Positions 44,458 through 55,876 of a stretch of 64,000 bases of DNA are shown here, in pieces. The notes beneath the pieces are model-generated. The model ran no database searches. It saw nothing but the letters and a program-made list of their open reading frames with translations, and was not told where the DNA came from. Source of the DNA: Ferrimonas marina (lineage in GTDB: Bacteria; Pseudomonadota; Gammaproteobacteria; Enterobacterales; Shewanellaceae); contig NZ_FQXG01000007.1 in NCBI RefSeq assembly GCF_900129905.1, positions 124,001 through 188,000 on the forward strand, read 5' to 3'. The position numbers and the translations under genes are program-made. Within the stretch, counting starts at the first letter, position 1. Each line of letters starts with the position of its first letter.

Positions 44458-44463
44458 GGGCCC

Positions 44464-45456
44464 TCACAGGGTCTGGGTGACTTTCTTTAACCCCTTGGGG
44501 TTATCCGGGTCGATGCCACGGGCGGCGGCAACCCGCTCAACGTCGAGATAGAATCGCTGCATCAGGGACAAAGGTGCAACCCTGGGATGCAGACTGCCGA
44601 CCTGGCTCATCGCCACCACACTGGCACCGCGGCTGCGGATGTCGGCCATCTGCTCGGCGTGGGCGGCGGCGGATTCGTCCTCGACATTGAGGCTCAGCAG
44701 CGCCAGCTGCTGCTCCACCAGGGTGACCGGACCATGGAGAAACTCGGCACTGGAGAAGGCCTCGGCGTGAATACCGCACACCTCCTTGAGCTTAAGAGCG
44801 ATCTCCTTGGAGACGGCGTATCCCAGACCTCGGCCCAGCACCACCAGGTTGGCCACACCCTCTACCGACTCCGGGGTCAGCTGGGCCGGGGCATCGATCG
44901 CCTGCTGCAGCAGTTGCGGCAGCTGCTTCACCGCCGCCAGCAGCTCGGCGTCATCACGCCAGCTGGCCACCAGGTGCAGCAGGGCGGCCAGGGTTGCCAG
45001 GTAGCTCTTGGTCGCGGCCACGGCGTTTTCTTTACCGGCGCCCAAGGGCAGCACGTAATCCGCCAGCTCTGCCAGCGGCGAGCTCTCATCGTTGACCAGG
45101 GCGACGACGCGACCGCCGGCGCTTTGCGCCATCCGGGCCTGGGCCAGGATGTCCGGGCTGCGACCGGACTGGGAGATCACCAGCACCAGAGCGCCATCGA
45201 GGGCCAGGCTCTGGCCATAGAGGCTGGCCACAGAGGGGGCAGAAGCGAAGGTGGGGATCCCCAGCTCCACCTCAATCAGGTACTTGGCGAAGACACCGGC
45301 GTGATCTGAGCTACCACGACCGACCCACATCACCATGCTCGGCGGGGTGTGTCGCAGCTGCGCCCCCAATTGCTCCAGCACCGCGCTGTTGCGCTCAACC
45401 TGCTCGGCGATACGCTGGGGCGCTTCCCGCGCCTCTCGTTCCATAATGCTGCTCAT
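44464..45456 (-). CDS. nagB2: Glucosamine-6-phosphate deaminase, NagB-II (SIS-domain type)
   Basis: 330 residues with two SIS domains (WVGRGSSDHAGVFAKYLIE, LVISQSGRSPDI, VVLGRGLGYAVSKEIALKLKEV, SAEFLHGPVTLVEQ). It resembles the isomerase half of GlmS without a glutaminase domain, the NagB-II replacement typical of Shewanella and relatives. The C-terminal DPDNPKGLKKVTQTL is characteristic. It converts glucosamine-6-P to fructose-6-P and ammonia. An AAGGA site precedes the ATG. Confidence 0.94.
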   Translation of the reverse strand: MSSIMEREAREAPQRIAEQVERNSAVLEQLGAQLRHTPPSMVMWVGRGSSDHAGVFAKYLIEVELGIPTFASAPSVASLYGQSLALDGALVLVISQSGRSPDILAQARMAQSAGGRVVALVNDESSPLAELADYVLPLGAGKENAVAATKSYLATLAALLHLVASWRDDAELLAAVKQLPQLLQQAIDAPAQLTPESVEGVANLVVLGRGLGYAVSKEIALKLKEVCGIHAEAFSSAEFLHGPVTLVEQQLALLSLNVEDESAAAHAEQMADIRSRGASVVAMSQVGSLHPRVAPLSLMQRFYLDVERVAAARGIDPDNPKGLKKVTQTL

Positions 45457-45475
45457 CTGCCGTTCCTTTCCTTAA

Positions 45476-46390
45476 TTATTGGGCTTGGGCCTGGGGCACC
45501 GCGCCCAGGCAATCTTGTGCGTAATAGACCGCACCCATCTCCGGTGCCGCCTGGGCCGGCGTCATTGCCGCCTGGATGGGGGCTGAAAGATGGGGGGTCA
45601 ACAGCGGGCCAAGGCCACCGAGCAGCGCCAGTCGGGGCGCACCATCGTCCAGCAACTGCTGGCCCAGCTCGCTGATGTAGCCAGCGCCCTCGGCGAGGAT
45701 CGCCTGGGCCACCGCATCCTGTTTGTCGGCGGCGCGAAACACCACCGCCGCCAGCCGGGCGAAGGCGGTGGAGCGCTGGCCCGCCATCTGCTCGACCCAC
45801 TCCAGCGGCTCATGGCTGCCCAGCAGGGGCGCCAGTTCACCGGCGATGGCCGTCGGCTCGGCCAGGCCGTCGCTGGCCTGCAATGCATGCTGCAGCGCCA
45901 TCAGGCCAAACCAGGCACCGCTGCCCTTGTCCCCCTGGGGGAAGCCATGGCCGCCGTAGATCCGCTGGTGACTGCCGACGCTCAAAAAGCCACAAGAGCC
46001 GGTACCGCTGATGATGATGGCGCCATCCTGGCGGCCATGGGCCCCCAGACAGGCAATATGCAGATCCGTGGTCAGGTGAAACTGGCCAAAGGGGTGCTGC
46101 CAGGCCTCCATCGCGGCCATACAGGAGGGCAGGTTGACCCCGGCTAAACCGGCACCGGCAATGCAGTTGCGCAGTTCGCCGGGGGCCAGCTGGGCCTGGC
46201 GCAGGGCCTGTTCGCAAGCGTCGAGGATCGACTCCTTGGCCGCCTGCAGACCGTTGACCGGATTGGCAGCACCGGACAGGCCGGTACCGAGGATCCCGTC
46301 GCCATCACGGTAGAGGATCGCTCGACATTTGCTGCCGCCGCCGTCGATGCCGAGAAAGAGCGGTGCCTTGTGGTTGTGTGTTGTCATCAT
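45476..46390 (-). CDS. nagK: N-acetylglucosamine kinase NagK (BadF/BadG/BcrA ATPase family)
   Basis: 304 residues from the ATG at 46390, four bases after the stop of the hexosaminidase gene. The phosphate-binding motif FLGIDGGGSKCRAILY begins near residue 11; others are GAAGLAGVN-like AGAGLAGVNLPS, ISGTGSCGFLSVG and GDKGSGAWFGLMAL. These place it in the BadF-type GlcNAc kinase family, not the ROK family. It makes GlcNAc-6-P from the sugar imported by NagP. Codons upstream of 46390 lie inside the previous gene. Confidence 0.93.
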   Translation of the reverse strand: MMTTHNHKAPLFLGIDGGGSKCRAILYRDGDGILGTGLSGAANPVNGLQAAKESILDACEQALRQAQLAPGELRNCIAGAGLAGVNLPSCMAAMEAWQHPFGQFHLTTDLHIACLGAHGRQDGAIIISGTGSCGFLSVGSHQRIYGGHGFPQGDKGSGAWFGLMALQHALQASDGLAEPTAIAGELAPLLGSHEPLEWVEQMAGQRSTAFARLAAVVFRAADKQDAVAQAILAEGAGYISELGQQLLDDGAPRLALLGGLGPLLTPHLSAPIQAAMTPAQAAPEMGAVYYAQDCLGAVPQAQAQ

Positions 46391-46394
46391 GGCC

Positions 46395-48965
46395 TCACTG
46401 CCCGGCGGTGCCGGTTGCTTCCAGGGGCAAACTGCGGCCCGGTCGTTGTCCATCGGCGGAGCGTGCCCGCACCTCCAGGGCACCACTGACCGGGGCATCG
46501 GCCCGGTAGGGCTGCCATTCACCGCCAGCAATCCGGTACTCCAGGGCAAGGCCCGGGAAGATCAGGTTGGCCTGCAAACGATTCTGCTCTGCCACCGCCC
46601 CGACAGTGGGGATGCGATAGGCGATGCCTGCCCGATCCAGCTTGGCCAGCTCCTGCTGGCCCAGCAGGGCGGCAAAGCGTTGCCAGTCGGCGGTGCGGGC
46701 TTCCTGCTGCTGGAAGTGCTGGGTCTGGGCGTTGAAGGTCAGGCCGGGCTGGTATTCCAGTTCCCAGTCCGCCTGATGCCAGGCCCGCTCCGCCACCGCC
46801 AGCAGGCGGGGGAACAGCTTGTATTCAACCTGGTCAGGATGGCGCACGGTTTCGGTCCACAGCTGGGCCTGGATCCCCTGGATTCGCTCGCCATCCAGAG
46901 CAAACTGGGTGTCTGCCGCCTGGTAGGGGTTGCCCTGGCGATCCCGCCAGATCTCGGCGTGGGCCGGCAGGTTGTCCGGCATCAGGCTGAACACCTTGTA
47001 GGTGTTGATGTTACGCGCGCCCCAGTAGTAGCCACCCTCGTTAGGATCCGCCTCGTAGGGGAAATCGAAATAGAGTACATCTGGGCTGGAGAGCACCACA
47101 TCCCAACCCAGCTTGAGCTGCTGATGGGTCTTGTCGTGGCCGCCCCAGGCCAGCAGATCCCAGCTGTAGGAACTGACCTGACCGGGCAGTTGATCCTTGG
47201 CGCTGAGCATGCCGTCGCTCCAGCCGGCGGGGCGAATGCCCCGCTGTTGCAGCAGCAGTGCCACCCGGCGCAGGAAGTAGCCGGTGAGGTCCTCGTCGGA
47301 GTCCAGCTGCAGCTCACTCTCGATCAGGGCCTCGCAACGGGGGGAGTGGCTCCAGGCCTCTTCAGTTTCGTCGGCGCCGATGTGGTAGGTGTGCAGGGGG
47401 ACACCGGCACGCTGGTGCATCTGCTGTACCCCCTCCAGTACCTTGTCGATAAAGGCATAGCTGGAGTCCAGACAGGGATTGATGGTGTTATCGGTGTAGT
47501 ACTGCACCGACAGGTATTCCGGCTTGTCTTCCAGGTCATGCAGCAGGTATCGGCCCGCCTCCTCGGCATCACCCTGGGCCATCAGGCGCTGGTGGCGCAG
47601 CGCCATCGCCCGCACCGCCGCACGGGCGTGGCCGGGCATATCCAGTGAGGGGATCACCTCGACCTGGCGGACATCGGCATAACGCAGCAGCTCGATGTAC
47701 TCCTGCTCACTGAGATAGCCGTTGACCGAGCTTTGTGGGTCATCGCCAGCCCCCAGCTGCGGCAGCAGGCAACGCTGCTCAGACAGGTCGAAGCAGCGCT
47801 GGCCCCCCAGTTCGGTCAGCTCCGGCAGGCCCGGGATGGCCAGGCGCCAACCCTCGTCGTCCGCCAGATGCAGATGCAGGGTATTGAGTTTGTACGCGGC
47901 CATCTGGTCTATCACCTTGTACAGCACCTCTTCCCCCTGGTAGTTGCGGGCCACATCCAGGTGCAGGCCACGGTAGCCGTATCGGGGGGCATCCTCGATC
48001 TGCAGCGCCGGGATGCTGTCCCGATCCAGCCGGATCAGACCCGCCAGACTCTGCAGGGCATAGAAGGCACCGGCGGGCTCGGAGGCGCTCACCTCGATGC
48101 CAGCCTCACTGACACTGAGCTGGTAACCCTCGGTGCCAAGACCGTCTACCCTGCTCAGGCTCAGCGGGGTGCCCTTGTCGCTCTGGGCCAAGCCCAGCTG
48201 GGCCAACCGTGCCAGCGCGGCGGACAGATCGCCAAAGTCGTTGTCGGCCAGCCTCAATCCCCTGGCAAGGGTAAGCGCCTGGCCCTCCAGCAGGGTCAGG
48301 GATTGTGGGGTGGGGATCAGCCCCGCCTCAGGCAGTGCCGAGCCATCGGCAGCCAGGCGTTGGTTCTCGGTGTACAGCCACTGGGCGGTGGCCTGGGGGG
48401 TGTTGTCGTCACTGGTGCGTTTAAGCTGACGCTCGGGATCGGTCAGCGGGGCAACAAAGGGCATCTGCCACAAGCCGGTTTCCGGGTCCTGCAGCTCACG
48501 GCTGGACTGGATCACCACCGGGGTCTCATCACCCAAGGCGATCAGGTAGTTGGGCATGGGGTCGGAGTTTGACACACTCCAGAAGTTGGCCCGCATCAGG
48601 ATATCGACACTCTCTCCCGGGGCCAGGCCGGCAAACTCGGCCTTGGGGGTGATGCGGTGCAGATCGCCGTTTATATGCTCCAGGGTAAAGGGGCCTTCGA
48701 TGCTCTGGACGTAGGAGACCTGGCTGAACAGCAGCTGCCACCCCTGCGCCGGCAGGCCCTGGCTGCCCGCGGTCAGGCTGACGGCAAAGCGGTAACAGAA
48801 GCCATCGGCCTTATCAGGGTTGCATTGCTCATCGGGCCGATTGTCCACCACCTGGTAGCCCAGGCCCAGTTCCGCCGCCAGGCTCTCGCTGCTGATCGGT
48901 TCCACCTGCTGGCACCCGGCCAGCAATGTCAGTACGGCAATCCCTGCCAAACTCCTTCGCAACAT
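46395..48965 (-). CDS. Family GH20 beta-N-acetylhexosaminidase, lipoprotein
   Basis: About 856 residues. The ATG at 48965 after AAGGA starts the lipoprotein signal MLRRSLAGIAVLTLLAGC. An N-terminal CHB-type domain (GWQLLFSQVSYVQSIEGP) is followed by a GH20b domain (LIPTPQSLTL) and the catalytic barrel with RGLHLDVARNYQ and the acid pair HIGADETEEAW (Asp-Glu near residue 528). A C-terminal Ig-like domain ends the protein. It removes terminal GlcNAc from chitooligosaccharides using the 2-acetamido group. It heads the operon GH20-nagK-nagB2-nagA, with nagP-nagX behind, and its promoter region carries two NagR-like sites. Confidence 0.95.
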   Translation of the reverse strand: MLRRSLAGIAVLTLLAGCQQVEPISSESLAAELGLGYQVVDNRPDEQCNPDKADGFCYRFAVSLTAGSQGLPAQGWQLLFSQVSYVQSIEGPFTLEHINGDLHRITPKAEFAGLAPGESVDILMRANFWSVSNSDPMPNYLIALGDETPVVIQSSRELQDPETGLWQMPFVAPLTDPERQLKRTSDDNTPQATAQWLYTENQRLAADGSALPEAGLIPTPQSLTLLEGQALTLARGLRLADNDFGDLSAALARLAQLGLAQSDKGTPLSLSRVDGLGTEGYQLSVSEAGIEVSASEPAGAFYALQSLAGLIRLDRDSIPALQIEDAPRYGYRGLHLDVARNYQGEEVLYKVIDQMAAYKLNTLHLHLADDEGWRLAIPGLPELTELGGQRCFDLSEQRCLLPQLGAGDDPQSSVNGYLSEQEYIELLRYADVRQVEVIPSLDMPGHARAAVRAMALRHQRLMAQGDAEEAGRYLLHDLEDKPEYLSVQYYTDNTINPCLDSSYAFIDKVLEGVQQMHQRAGVPLHTYHIGADETEEAWSHSPRCEALIESELQLDSDEDLTGYFLRRVALLLQQRGIRPAGWSDGMLSAKDQLPGQVSSYSWDLLAWGGHDKTHQQLKLGWDVVLSSPDVLYFDFPYEADPNEGGYYWGARNINTYKVFSLMPDNLPAHAEIWRDRQGNPYQAADTQFALDGERIQGIQAQLWTETVRHPDQVEYKLFPRLLAVAERAWHQADWELEYQPGLTFNAQTQHFQQQEARTADWQRFAALLGQQELAKLDRAGIAYRIPTVGAVAEQNRLQANLIFPGLALEYRIAGGEWQPYRADAPVSGALEVRARSADGQRPGRSLPLEATGTAGQ

Positions 48966-49160
48966 TGTTCCTTCCCTTCCTGGCGCCGGGGCGCTGAATA
49001 AAAAAACCATGAACGAGACAGCGGGTCATGGCCTGTGCCCGGGTTTGATTAACCCATACCGAGGGAGTGGCAAAATCGCGACACCGTAACAAGGGGAGTC
49101 CAACACCCTGCGGTTGCTTACCAAAGATAAGCGGCACAAATCTTCACAGTTGAGATACAT

Positions 49161-49178
49161 AATGACAACGCTGTCATT
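49161..49178. promoter_or_regulatory. NagR-like operator 1
   Basis: AATGACAACGCTGTCATT: perfect outer arms ATGACA / TGTCAT with a four-base centre. It lies 196 bp upstream of the GH20 start and 113 bp upstream of the TauE start. It fits the NagR operator type that I recall from Shewanella (AATGACA-N4-TGTCATT). Confidence 0.75.
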
Positions 49179-49228
49179 TGCTGTCTACCCCTCGGGAAGA
49201 TTTTCTTTTGCCGCAGGGTAAAACGGCT

Positions 49229-49240
49229 GACAGCGCTGTC
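49229..49240. promoter_or_regulatory. NagR-like operator 2
   Basis: GACAGCGCTGTC, a perfect 12-bp palindrome that keeps the core of site 1 but not its AT-rich edges. It lies 51 bp before the TauE start. Confidence 0.6.
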
Positions 49241-49290
49241 GGCCGATGCTAGGTTAGGCGATAAAAACAAATCGATAACAAGCTGTTCCC

Positions 49291-50151
49291 ATGTCGAATC
49301 CCGCTCAGTCTTTCACACGGATCCCCTGGCCGGCCTGGTTGGCCCTGCCCGCCCTTGCCCTGCTCTATCTCTATGGTGCGCCGCTGCAGTACACCCTGCT
49401 GGGGATTGGCGGTGCCATCGTCGCCAACGCCACCGGGGCCGGTGGCGGTGTCATCTTCATTCCGGTATTCAGCCAACTCGGGCTGGATGCCCAGCAATCG
49501 GTGGCCACCTCGCTGGCGATCCAGTGCTTCGGCATGACCACCGGCGCCCTGGCCTGGTACCGGCTGCATCGACGACTGCGTCACCCCCACTGGCAGGTGT
49601 TACCCGCCATTATCCTGCGGGTGGCCCCCGCCTCGGTACTGGGACTGATGCTGGCGCTGCCACTGCCCAGCCCTGCCGGGCTGGATCCGCTGTTTGGCGC
49701 CTTCTCAGTGGTGCTGGGTGCCAGCTTGTTGCTGCTGACATTGCGCTACCGGGCGCCCCATGGCCATGCCCGACTGGGGCGTTGGGAGGGGCATAGCCTG
49801 ATCCTGCTGGGTCTGATCGGCGGCGCCATCACCGCCTGGCTGTCGGTCGGGGTGGGTGAGCTGCTGGTGCTGCTGCTTATCCTGCGCCGCTTCGACGTCA
49901 CCCTGGCGGTGGCCTGTGGGGTGATCGTCTCCGCCATCACCGTCTGGCCCGGTGCCCTGATGATGCAGGCCAGCGGTGCCATTCAATGGCAAGTGGTGCT
50001 GCTGGCCGGCCCCGGCGCCATCCTCGGTGGCTTCCTGGCCCGCCGATTGGCCACCGCCCTGCCCGCCCGGGGCCTGAAACTCTTCTTTGCCGGCTGGATC
50101 CTGCTGACCGGCCTCGTCACCTTGTTGTTAGCTGCCCAGGGGGCCCTATGA
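49291..50151 (+). CDS. TauE/SafE-family inner-membrane permease
   Basis: 286 residues with about eight hydrophobic helices. Family blocks are GIGGAIVANATGAGGGVIFIPV near the N-terminus and GGAITAWLSVGVGELLVLLLILRRFDVTLAVA in the second half. Relatives export sulfite, sulfoacetate or other organic anions. The stop overlaps the halogenase-like gene by ATGA, and both follow a NagR-like site, so it belongs to the predicted GlcNAc regulon. An anion or acetate exporter balancing the pathway is one idea; the substrate is unknown. Confidence 0.85.
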   Translation: MSNPAQSFTRIPWPAWLALPALALLYLYGAPLQYTLLGIGGAIVANATGAGGGVIFIPVFSQLGLDAQQSVATSLAIQCFGMTTGALAWYRLHRRLRHPHWQVLPAIILRVAPASVLGLMLALPLPSPAGLDPLFGAFSVVLGASLLLLTLRYRAPHGHARLGRWEGHSLILLGLIGGAITAWLSVGVGELLVLLLILRRFDVTLAVACGVIVSAITVWPGALMMQASGAIQWQVVLLAGPGAILGGFLARRLATALPARGLKLFFAGWILLTGLVTLLLAAQGAL

Positions 50152-51650
50152 ATCCAACACCCTTGCGCTCCATCACCATCGTCGGCGGCGGCAGTGCCGG
50201 CTGGATGACCGCCCTTTACCTCAACCGTTACCTCAACCACGATGCCCCCCGCTGCGACATCACCCTGGTCGAGAGTGAGGACATCGGCATCATCGGCGTG
50301 GGAGAAGCCACGGTGCACAGCATCCGCTTCTTCTTTGCCGCCATGGGCCTGGACGAGGCGGAGTTGATGCGCGAGTGCTGCGCCACCTACAAGACCGGGA
50401 TCCTGTTTCGCAACTGGATGGCCCCCAAAGAGGGCAGCACCCACCAGTATTTTCATCCCTTCGAGGAGCAGCGGGTGCCCGGCGTACTGGACCTGGCCAG
50501 CACCTGGCTCAGCGGCGGCCAAACTGACCAAATGCGCTACGATCAGGCCGCCAGCCTGGGCAGCCGACTGATGCAGCAGGGGCTGGGCCCGAAAACCCCC
50601 ACCTCGCCGCCCTGGCAGGGTGTGGTGCCCTATGGCTATCACCTGGATGCGGTGCTGATGGGGCGCTACCTGCGCAAGAAGGCGATCGAGGCCGGAGTAG
50701 GCCATGTGGTGGGCACGGTGGATCGCATCGAGCACGAAGGGGAACGGATCACCGCGCTCTACTGCCAGCAGCAACGCTTCCAGTCAGACCTGTTCATCGA
50801 CTGCAGCGGCTTTCGCCGCCTGCTGCTCTCCCCACTGCGGCAGGACAACTGGCAATCCTTTGAGGATGCACTGCCCTGCAACCGGGCGGTCGCACTGCAA
50901 CTGCCCTACCAGCCGGGTGTTAGTCCCCGCCCCTACACCACCGCCACCGCCCTGGAGAACGGCTGGATCTGGGAGATCGACCTGCAAAACCGCCGCGGCA
51001 ACGGCTATGTCTATGACGGTAATCGCCTGACCGAGGCCGAGGCGGAAGCCAGGCTGCGTGAGTTCCTGGGCGAGCCGGAGCAGGGCAAGGCGGTTCACCT
51101 GAAGATGAACATTGGCTGCGTTAAATCCTTCTGGGTGGGCAATTGCGTCGCCATCGGCTTGTCCGGTGGCTTTATCGAGCCGCTGGAATCCACCGGACTG
51201 CACCTGATCAACCTGAGTGTGCGCCTGCTGGCCACCCACCTGAACTGCGCCGAGCCGGACCAGAGCAGCAAAGACAGCTACAACCGGCTGATGAACGGCA
51301 TCTACGACGATCTTAAGCGCTTTATCGTACTGCACTACTGCCTGACCGACCGGCAGGACACCCCGTTCTGGCAGCAGGCCCAGCGCAGCGTCGATCACAC
51401 CCCGGTACTGGCCCAGCAACTCGAGCTTTGGCGCCACAAGGTGTGTGAGTTTATGGATCTGGCGGGCAGCTTCAGTACGGTGTTTACCGATGAGAACTAC
51501 CGCTACGTGCTCTATGGCATGGATCACCTGCCCCAGTTGCCGCCCCAAGGTGCCCCGGCGGCCTGCCGTGCGGCACTGGATCAGCTCCATCAACGGTTCG
51601 ATCAGGTCACCCTGCAGGCCCTGCCCCACGCCGAGCAACTGCCCAATTAA
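50148..51650 (+). CDS. Flavin-dependent tryptophan-halogenase-like protein 1
   Basis: 500 residues from the ATG at 50148. The FAD-binding motif ITIVGGGSAGWMTAL starts at residue 9. The block with the halogenase catalytic lysine aligns as ATYKTGILFRNW (K82), and the catalytic glutamate region as GGFIEPLESTG (residues about 340-350). The halogenase motif WxWxIP is present only as WIWEID near residue 272, so proline is missing. Such proteins sit beside TonB receptors and SapC in Caulobacter and Xanthomonas glycan loci, where halogenation has not been shown. The substrate may be a sugar or an envelope molecule rather than tryptophan. Confidence 0.87.
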   Translation: MNPTPLRSITIVGGGSAGWMTALYLNRYLNHDAPRCDITLVESEDIGIIGVGEATVHSIRFFFAAMGLDEAELMRECCATYKTGILFRNWMAPKEGSTHQYFHPFEEQRVPGVLDLASTWLSGGQTDQMRYDQAASLGSRLMQQGLGPKTPTSPPWQGVVPYGYHLDAVLMGRYLRKKAIEAGVGHVVGTVDRIEHEGERITALYCQQQRFQSDLFIDCSGFRRLLLSPLRQDNWQSFEDALPCNRAVALQLPYQPGVSPRPYTTATALENGWIWEIDLQNRRGNGYVYDGNRLTEAEAEARLREFLGEPEQGKAVHLKMNIGCVKSFWVGNCVAIGLSGGFIEPLESTGLHLINLSVRLLATHLNCAEPDQSSKDSYNRLMNGIYDDLKRFIVLHYCLTDRQDTPFWQQAQRSVDHTPVLAQQLELWRHKVCEFMDLAGSFSTVFTDENYRYVLYGMDHLPQLPPQGAPAACRAALDQLHQRFDQVTLQALPHAEQLPN

Positions 51651-51657
51651 CCCCCCT

Positions 51658-51688
51658 TGCCGGCCATGGCCCTATGCCATGGCCGGCA
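51658..51688. terminator. Long hairpin after the halogenase gene
   Basis: TGCCGGCCATGGC / GCCATGGCCGGCA, 13-bp perfect stem with a five-base loop. The downstream T content is modest. Confidence 0.6.
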
Positions 51689-51801
51689 CCTCGTATCCTC
51701 TCTGCGGTTCCCTACCACAACCACCAACTAAATACCCTGTTTCTATCCTGTGACATCCGCATCCAGATCAAGGGACCGGGCACTGAGCTGCTATAACGTG
51801 A

Positions 51802-54042
<2,241 letters not shown>

Positions 54043-54050
54043 TCCCGCCC

Positions 54051-54073
54051 GCCCCGGCACCTTGTGCCGGGGC
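54051..54073. terminator. GC-rich hairpin after katG
   Basis: GCCCCGGCAC / GTGCCGGGGC stem with a three-base loop, nine bases past the stop; it lacks a T-run. Confidence 0.55.
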
Positions 54074-54089
54074 GTACTCGAGTACCTAC

Positions 54090-54230
54090 CCAAGGGGGCT
54101 CAGCCCCCTTAGACCCCCAGTGCCTCCTATCGGTGCTCACTCTTTCGCTCTGCACCATTGCCTGGCGGTACAGACCAGAGTCGGCATCCCTGCCTTCGCT
54201 GGTCACTCGGGCCATCCTGGCCCTCAACCT
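54090..54230 (-). repeat. Dispersed ~140-bp repeat, copy B
   Basis: Reverse complement of copy A at 40617-40759, sharing AGGTTGAGGGCCAGGATGG, GACTCTGGTCT, and the terminal hairpin GGGGGCTGAGCCCCC. It is inverted relative to copy A, 13.3 kb away. Confidence 0.8.
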
Positions 54231-54449
54231 GACCAATGATACCTCCGCTCAGGCACCTCTATGTCGGCGAAAGAGCAGAGGCACCATCACCCGCGGAGGC
54301 CTATTACGCTCTTCGCGAACACTCGGTGTCAAAAAGCGCATGCCTCCTAAATCACCCTACTCAACACCTGCCGCCGAGTGAGAAGTGCTCGATAAGCGGC
54401 TCTAATTCGTTTACTTTTTAGCTAGTTAACCTAAAAGGCAGGAGCCGAT

Positions 54450-55373
54450 ATGTTGTTTGGATTCAGTGAGGTGGCCATCGTTCTGGTGGCCTTGGCACTC
54501 ATTATCATCGCCACCGGGGTCAAGATGGTGCCCCAGGGCTTCAACTACACCGTGGAGCGCTTCGGCCGCTATACCCGTACCCTCTCCCCTGGCCTCAACC
54601 TGATCGTGCCCTTTGTCGACAGCGTCGGCCACAAGCAGAACATGATGGAGCAGGTGCTGGATATCCCGCCCCAGGAGGTGATCTCCGCCGACAACGCCAT
54701 GGTCACCACCGACGCGGTGTGTTTCTACCAGGTACAGGATGCGGTCAAGGCCTCCTACGAGGTCAATCAACTGGCCTTTGCCATGCAGAACCTGGTGATG
54801 ACCAACATCCGTGCGGTACTGGGGGCGATGGAGCTGGATGAGATGCTGTCCAACCGCGACCGCATCAACGCCAACCTGCTGACCAAGGTGGACGAAGCCA
54901 CCGATCCCTGGGGGGTTAAGGTGACCCGCATCGAGATCCGCGACATCAGCCCGCCGGATGACCTGGTGGATGCCATGGCCCGGCAGATGAAGGCCGAGCG
55001 GGAGAAGCGGGCGGCGATCCTGGAGGCGGAGGGCGAACGGGAAGCCGCCATCCAGGTGGCCGAGGGCCAGAAGCAGTCGGAGATCCTCAAGGCCGAGGGT
55101 GAACTGGAGGCGGCCAAGCGTGAGGCGGAAGCCCGGGAACGACTGGCCGAAGCGGAAGCCAACGCCACCGCCATGGTGTCCAAGGCGATTGCCGAGGGCG
55201 AGATGCAGGCGGTGAACTACTTCGTCGCACAGAAATACGTGGAGGCGCTGCAGCAGGTGGCCTCCGCCGACAACAGCAAGGTGATCATGATGCCGGTGGA
55301 AGCCAGCTCAGTGATCGGCTCCGTCGCCGGGATCTCCGAGCTGTTCAACGGCAATAAGAAGCCGGAGGCCTGA
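54450..55373 (+). CDS. qmcA: SPFH/stomatin-family membrane protein QmcA
   Basis: 307 residues. One N-terminal membrane helix ([21 protein letters not shown]) precedes the band-7 domain ([31 protein letters not shown]-type [15 protein letters not shown]). A long Ala/Glu-rich coiled coil follows, containing [15 protein letters not shown]. It forms inner-membrane microdomain assemblies in homologues. It is in an operon with the NfeD-type partner 4 bp downstream. Confidence 0.93.
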   Translation: MLFGFSEVAIVLVALALIIIATGVKMVPQGFNYTVERFGRYTRTLSPGLNLIVPFVDSVGHKQNMMEQVLDIPPQEVISADNAMVTTDAVCFYQVQDAVKASYEVNQLAFAMQNLVMTNIRAVLGAMELDEMLSNRDRINANLLTKVDEATDPWGVKVTRIEIRDISPPDDLVDAMARQMKAEREKRAAILEAEGEREAAIQVAEGQKQSEILKAEGELEAAKREAEARERLAEAEANATAMVSKAIAEGEMQAVNYFVAQKYVEALQQVASADNSKVIMMPVEASSVIGSVAGISELFNGNKKPEA

Positions 55374-55377
55374 GCCC

Positions 55378-55830
55378 ATGCTGGCATCCCTCTCTCCCTG
55401 GCACTGGCTGATCCTGGCCCTGGTGCTGATGGCCTTTGAGGCCCTGGGCACCGGTGGCTTCCTGCTAGGCATCGCTATCGCCGCGGCGGCCCTGGCAGCC
55501 CTGACCCCCTTTGTCGAGCTGGGCTGGGCCAGCCAGCTGGCGCTGTTTGCCCTGGGCTCGCTGCTGTTCACCGTGATCTACTGGAAGGGGTTTCGCCGCT
55601 TCAATGAGCAAACCAACCGGCCTGACCTCAACAACCGGGCAGCCCAGCTAGTGGGGCGCAGCTTTACCCTGGAGCAGGACCTGGCCGCCGGCGATGGCCA
55701 CCTGATGGTGGGGGACACCCGCTGGCGGGTGCGCAGCGAGCAGCCACTGAGCCAGGGCACCCTGGTGGTGGTCAGCGGCTATGATGCCATGGTGCTGCTG
55801 ATCGAACCTAAGCCCCAGCCTCCGGCCTGA
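55378..55830 (+). CDS. NfeD-family membrane protein (YbbK type)
   Basis: 150 residues with two or three N-terminal membrane helices (WHWLILALVLMAFEALGTGG, LGIAIAAAALAAL, LALFALGSLLFTVI) and a C-terminal OB-fold soluble domain (DGHLMVGDTRWRVRSEQPL, VVVSGYDAMVLLIEP). Short NfeD proteins of this type act with SPFH partners, here QmcA four bases upstream. Confidence 0.92.
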   Translation: MLASLSPWHWLILALVLMAFEALGTGGFLLGIAIAAAALAALTPFVELGWASQLALFALGSLLFTVIYWKGFRRFNEQTNRPDLNNRAAQLVGRSFTLEQDLAAGDGHLMVGDTRWRVRSEQPLSQGTLVVVSGYDAMVLLIEPKPQPPA

Positions 55831-55844
55831 ACCCCATGCCAAAG

Positions 55845-55870
55845 AAAAAGGCGCCTTATGGCGCCTTTTT
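55845..55870. terminator. Bidirectional hairpin terminator
   Basis: AAAAAGGCGCC-TTAT-GGCGCCTTTTT, between the convergent nfeD-type gene and halogenase-like gene 2. Confidence 0.9.
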
Positions 55871-55876
55871 GTTGGG

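Larger units (their letters stand above)
48966..49290. promoter_or_regulatory. Divergent nag promoter region
   Basis: Separates the GH20-led operon (minus) from the TauE/halogenase pair (plus). It holds the two NagR-like palindromes listed separately; no gene is visible. Confidence 0.7.
54043..54449. other. Non-coding spacer between katG and qmcA
   Basis: 407 bp containing the katG hairpin and copy B of the dispersed repeat. Past the repeat (54231-54449) nothing recognisable is present. Confidence 0.6.

Noticed and set aside
54064-54381. Open frames across repeat copy B
   Set aside because: They run through the dispersed repeat and are not conserved in copy A, so they are not genes.
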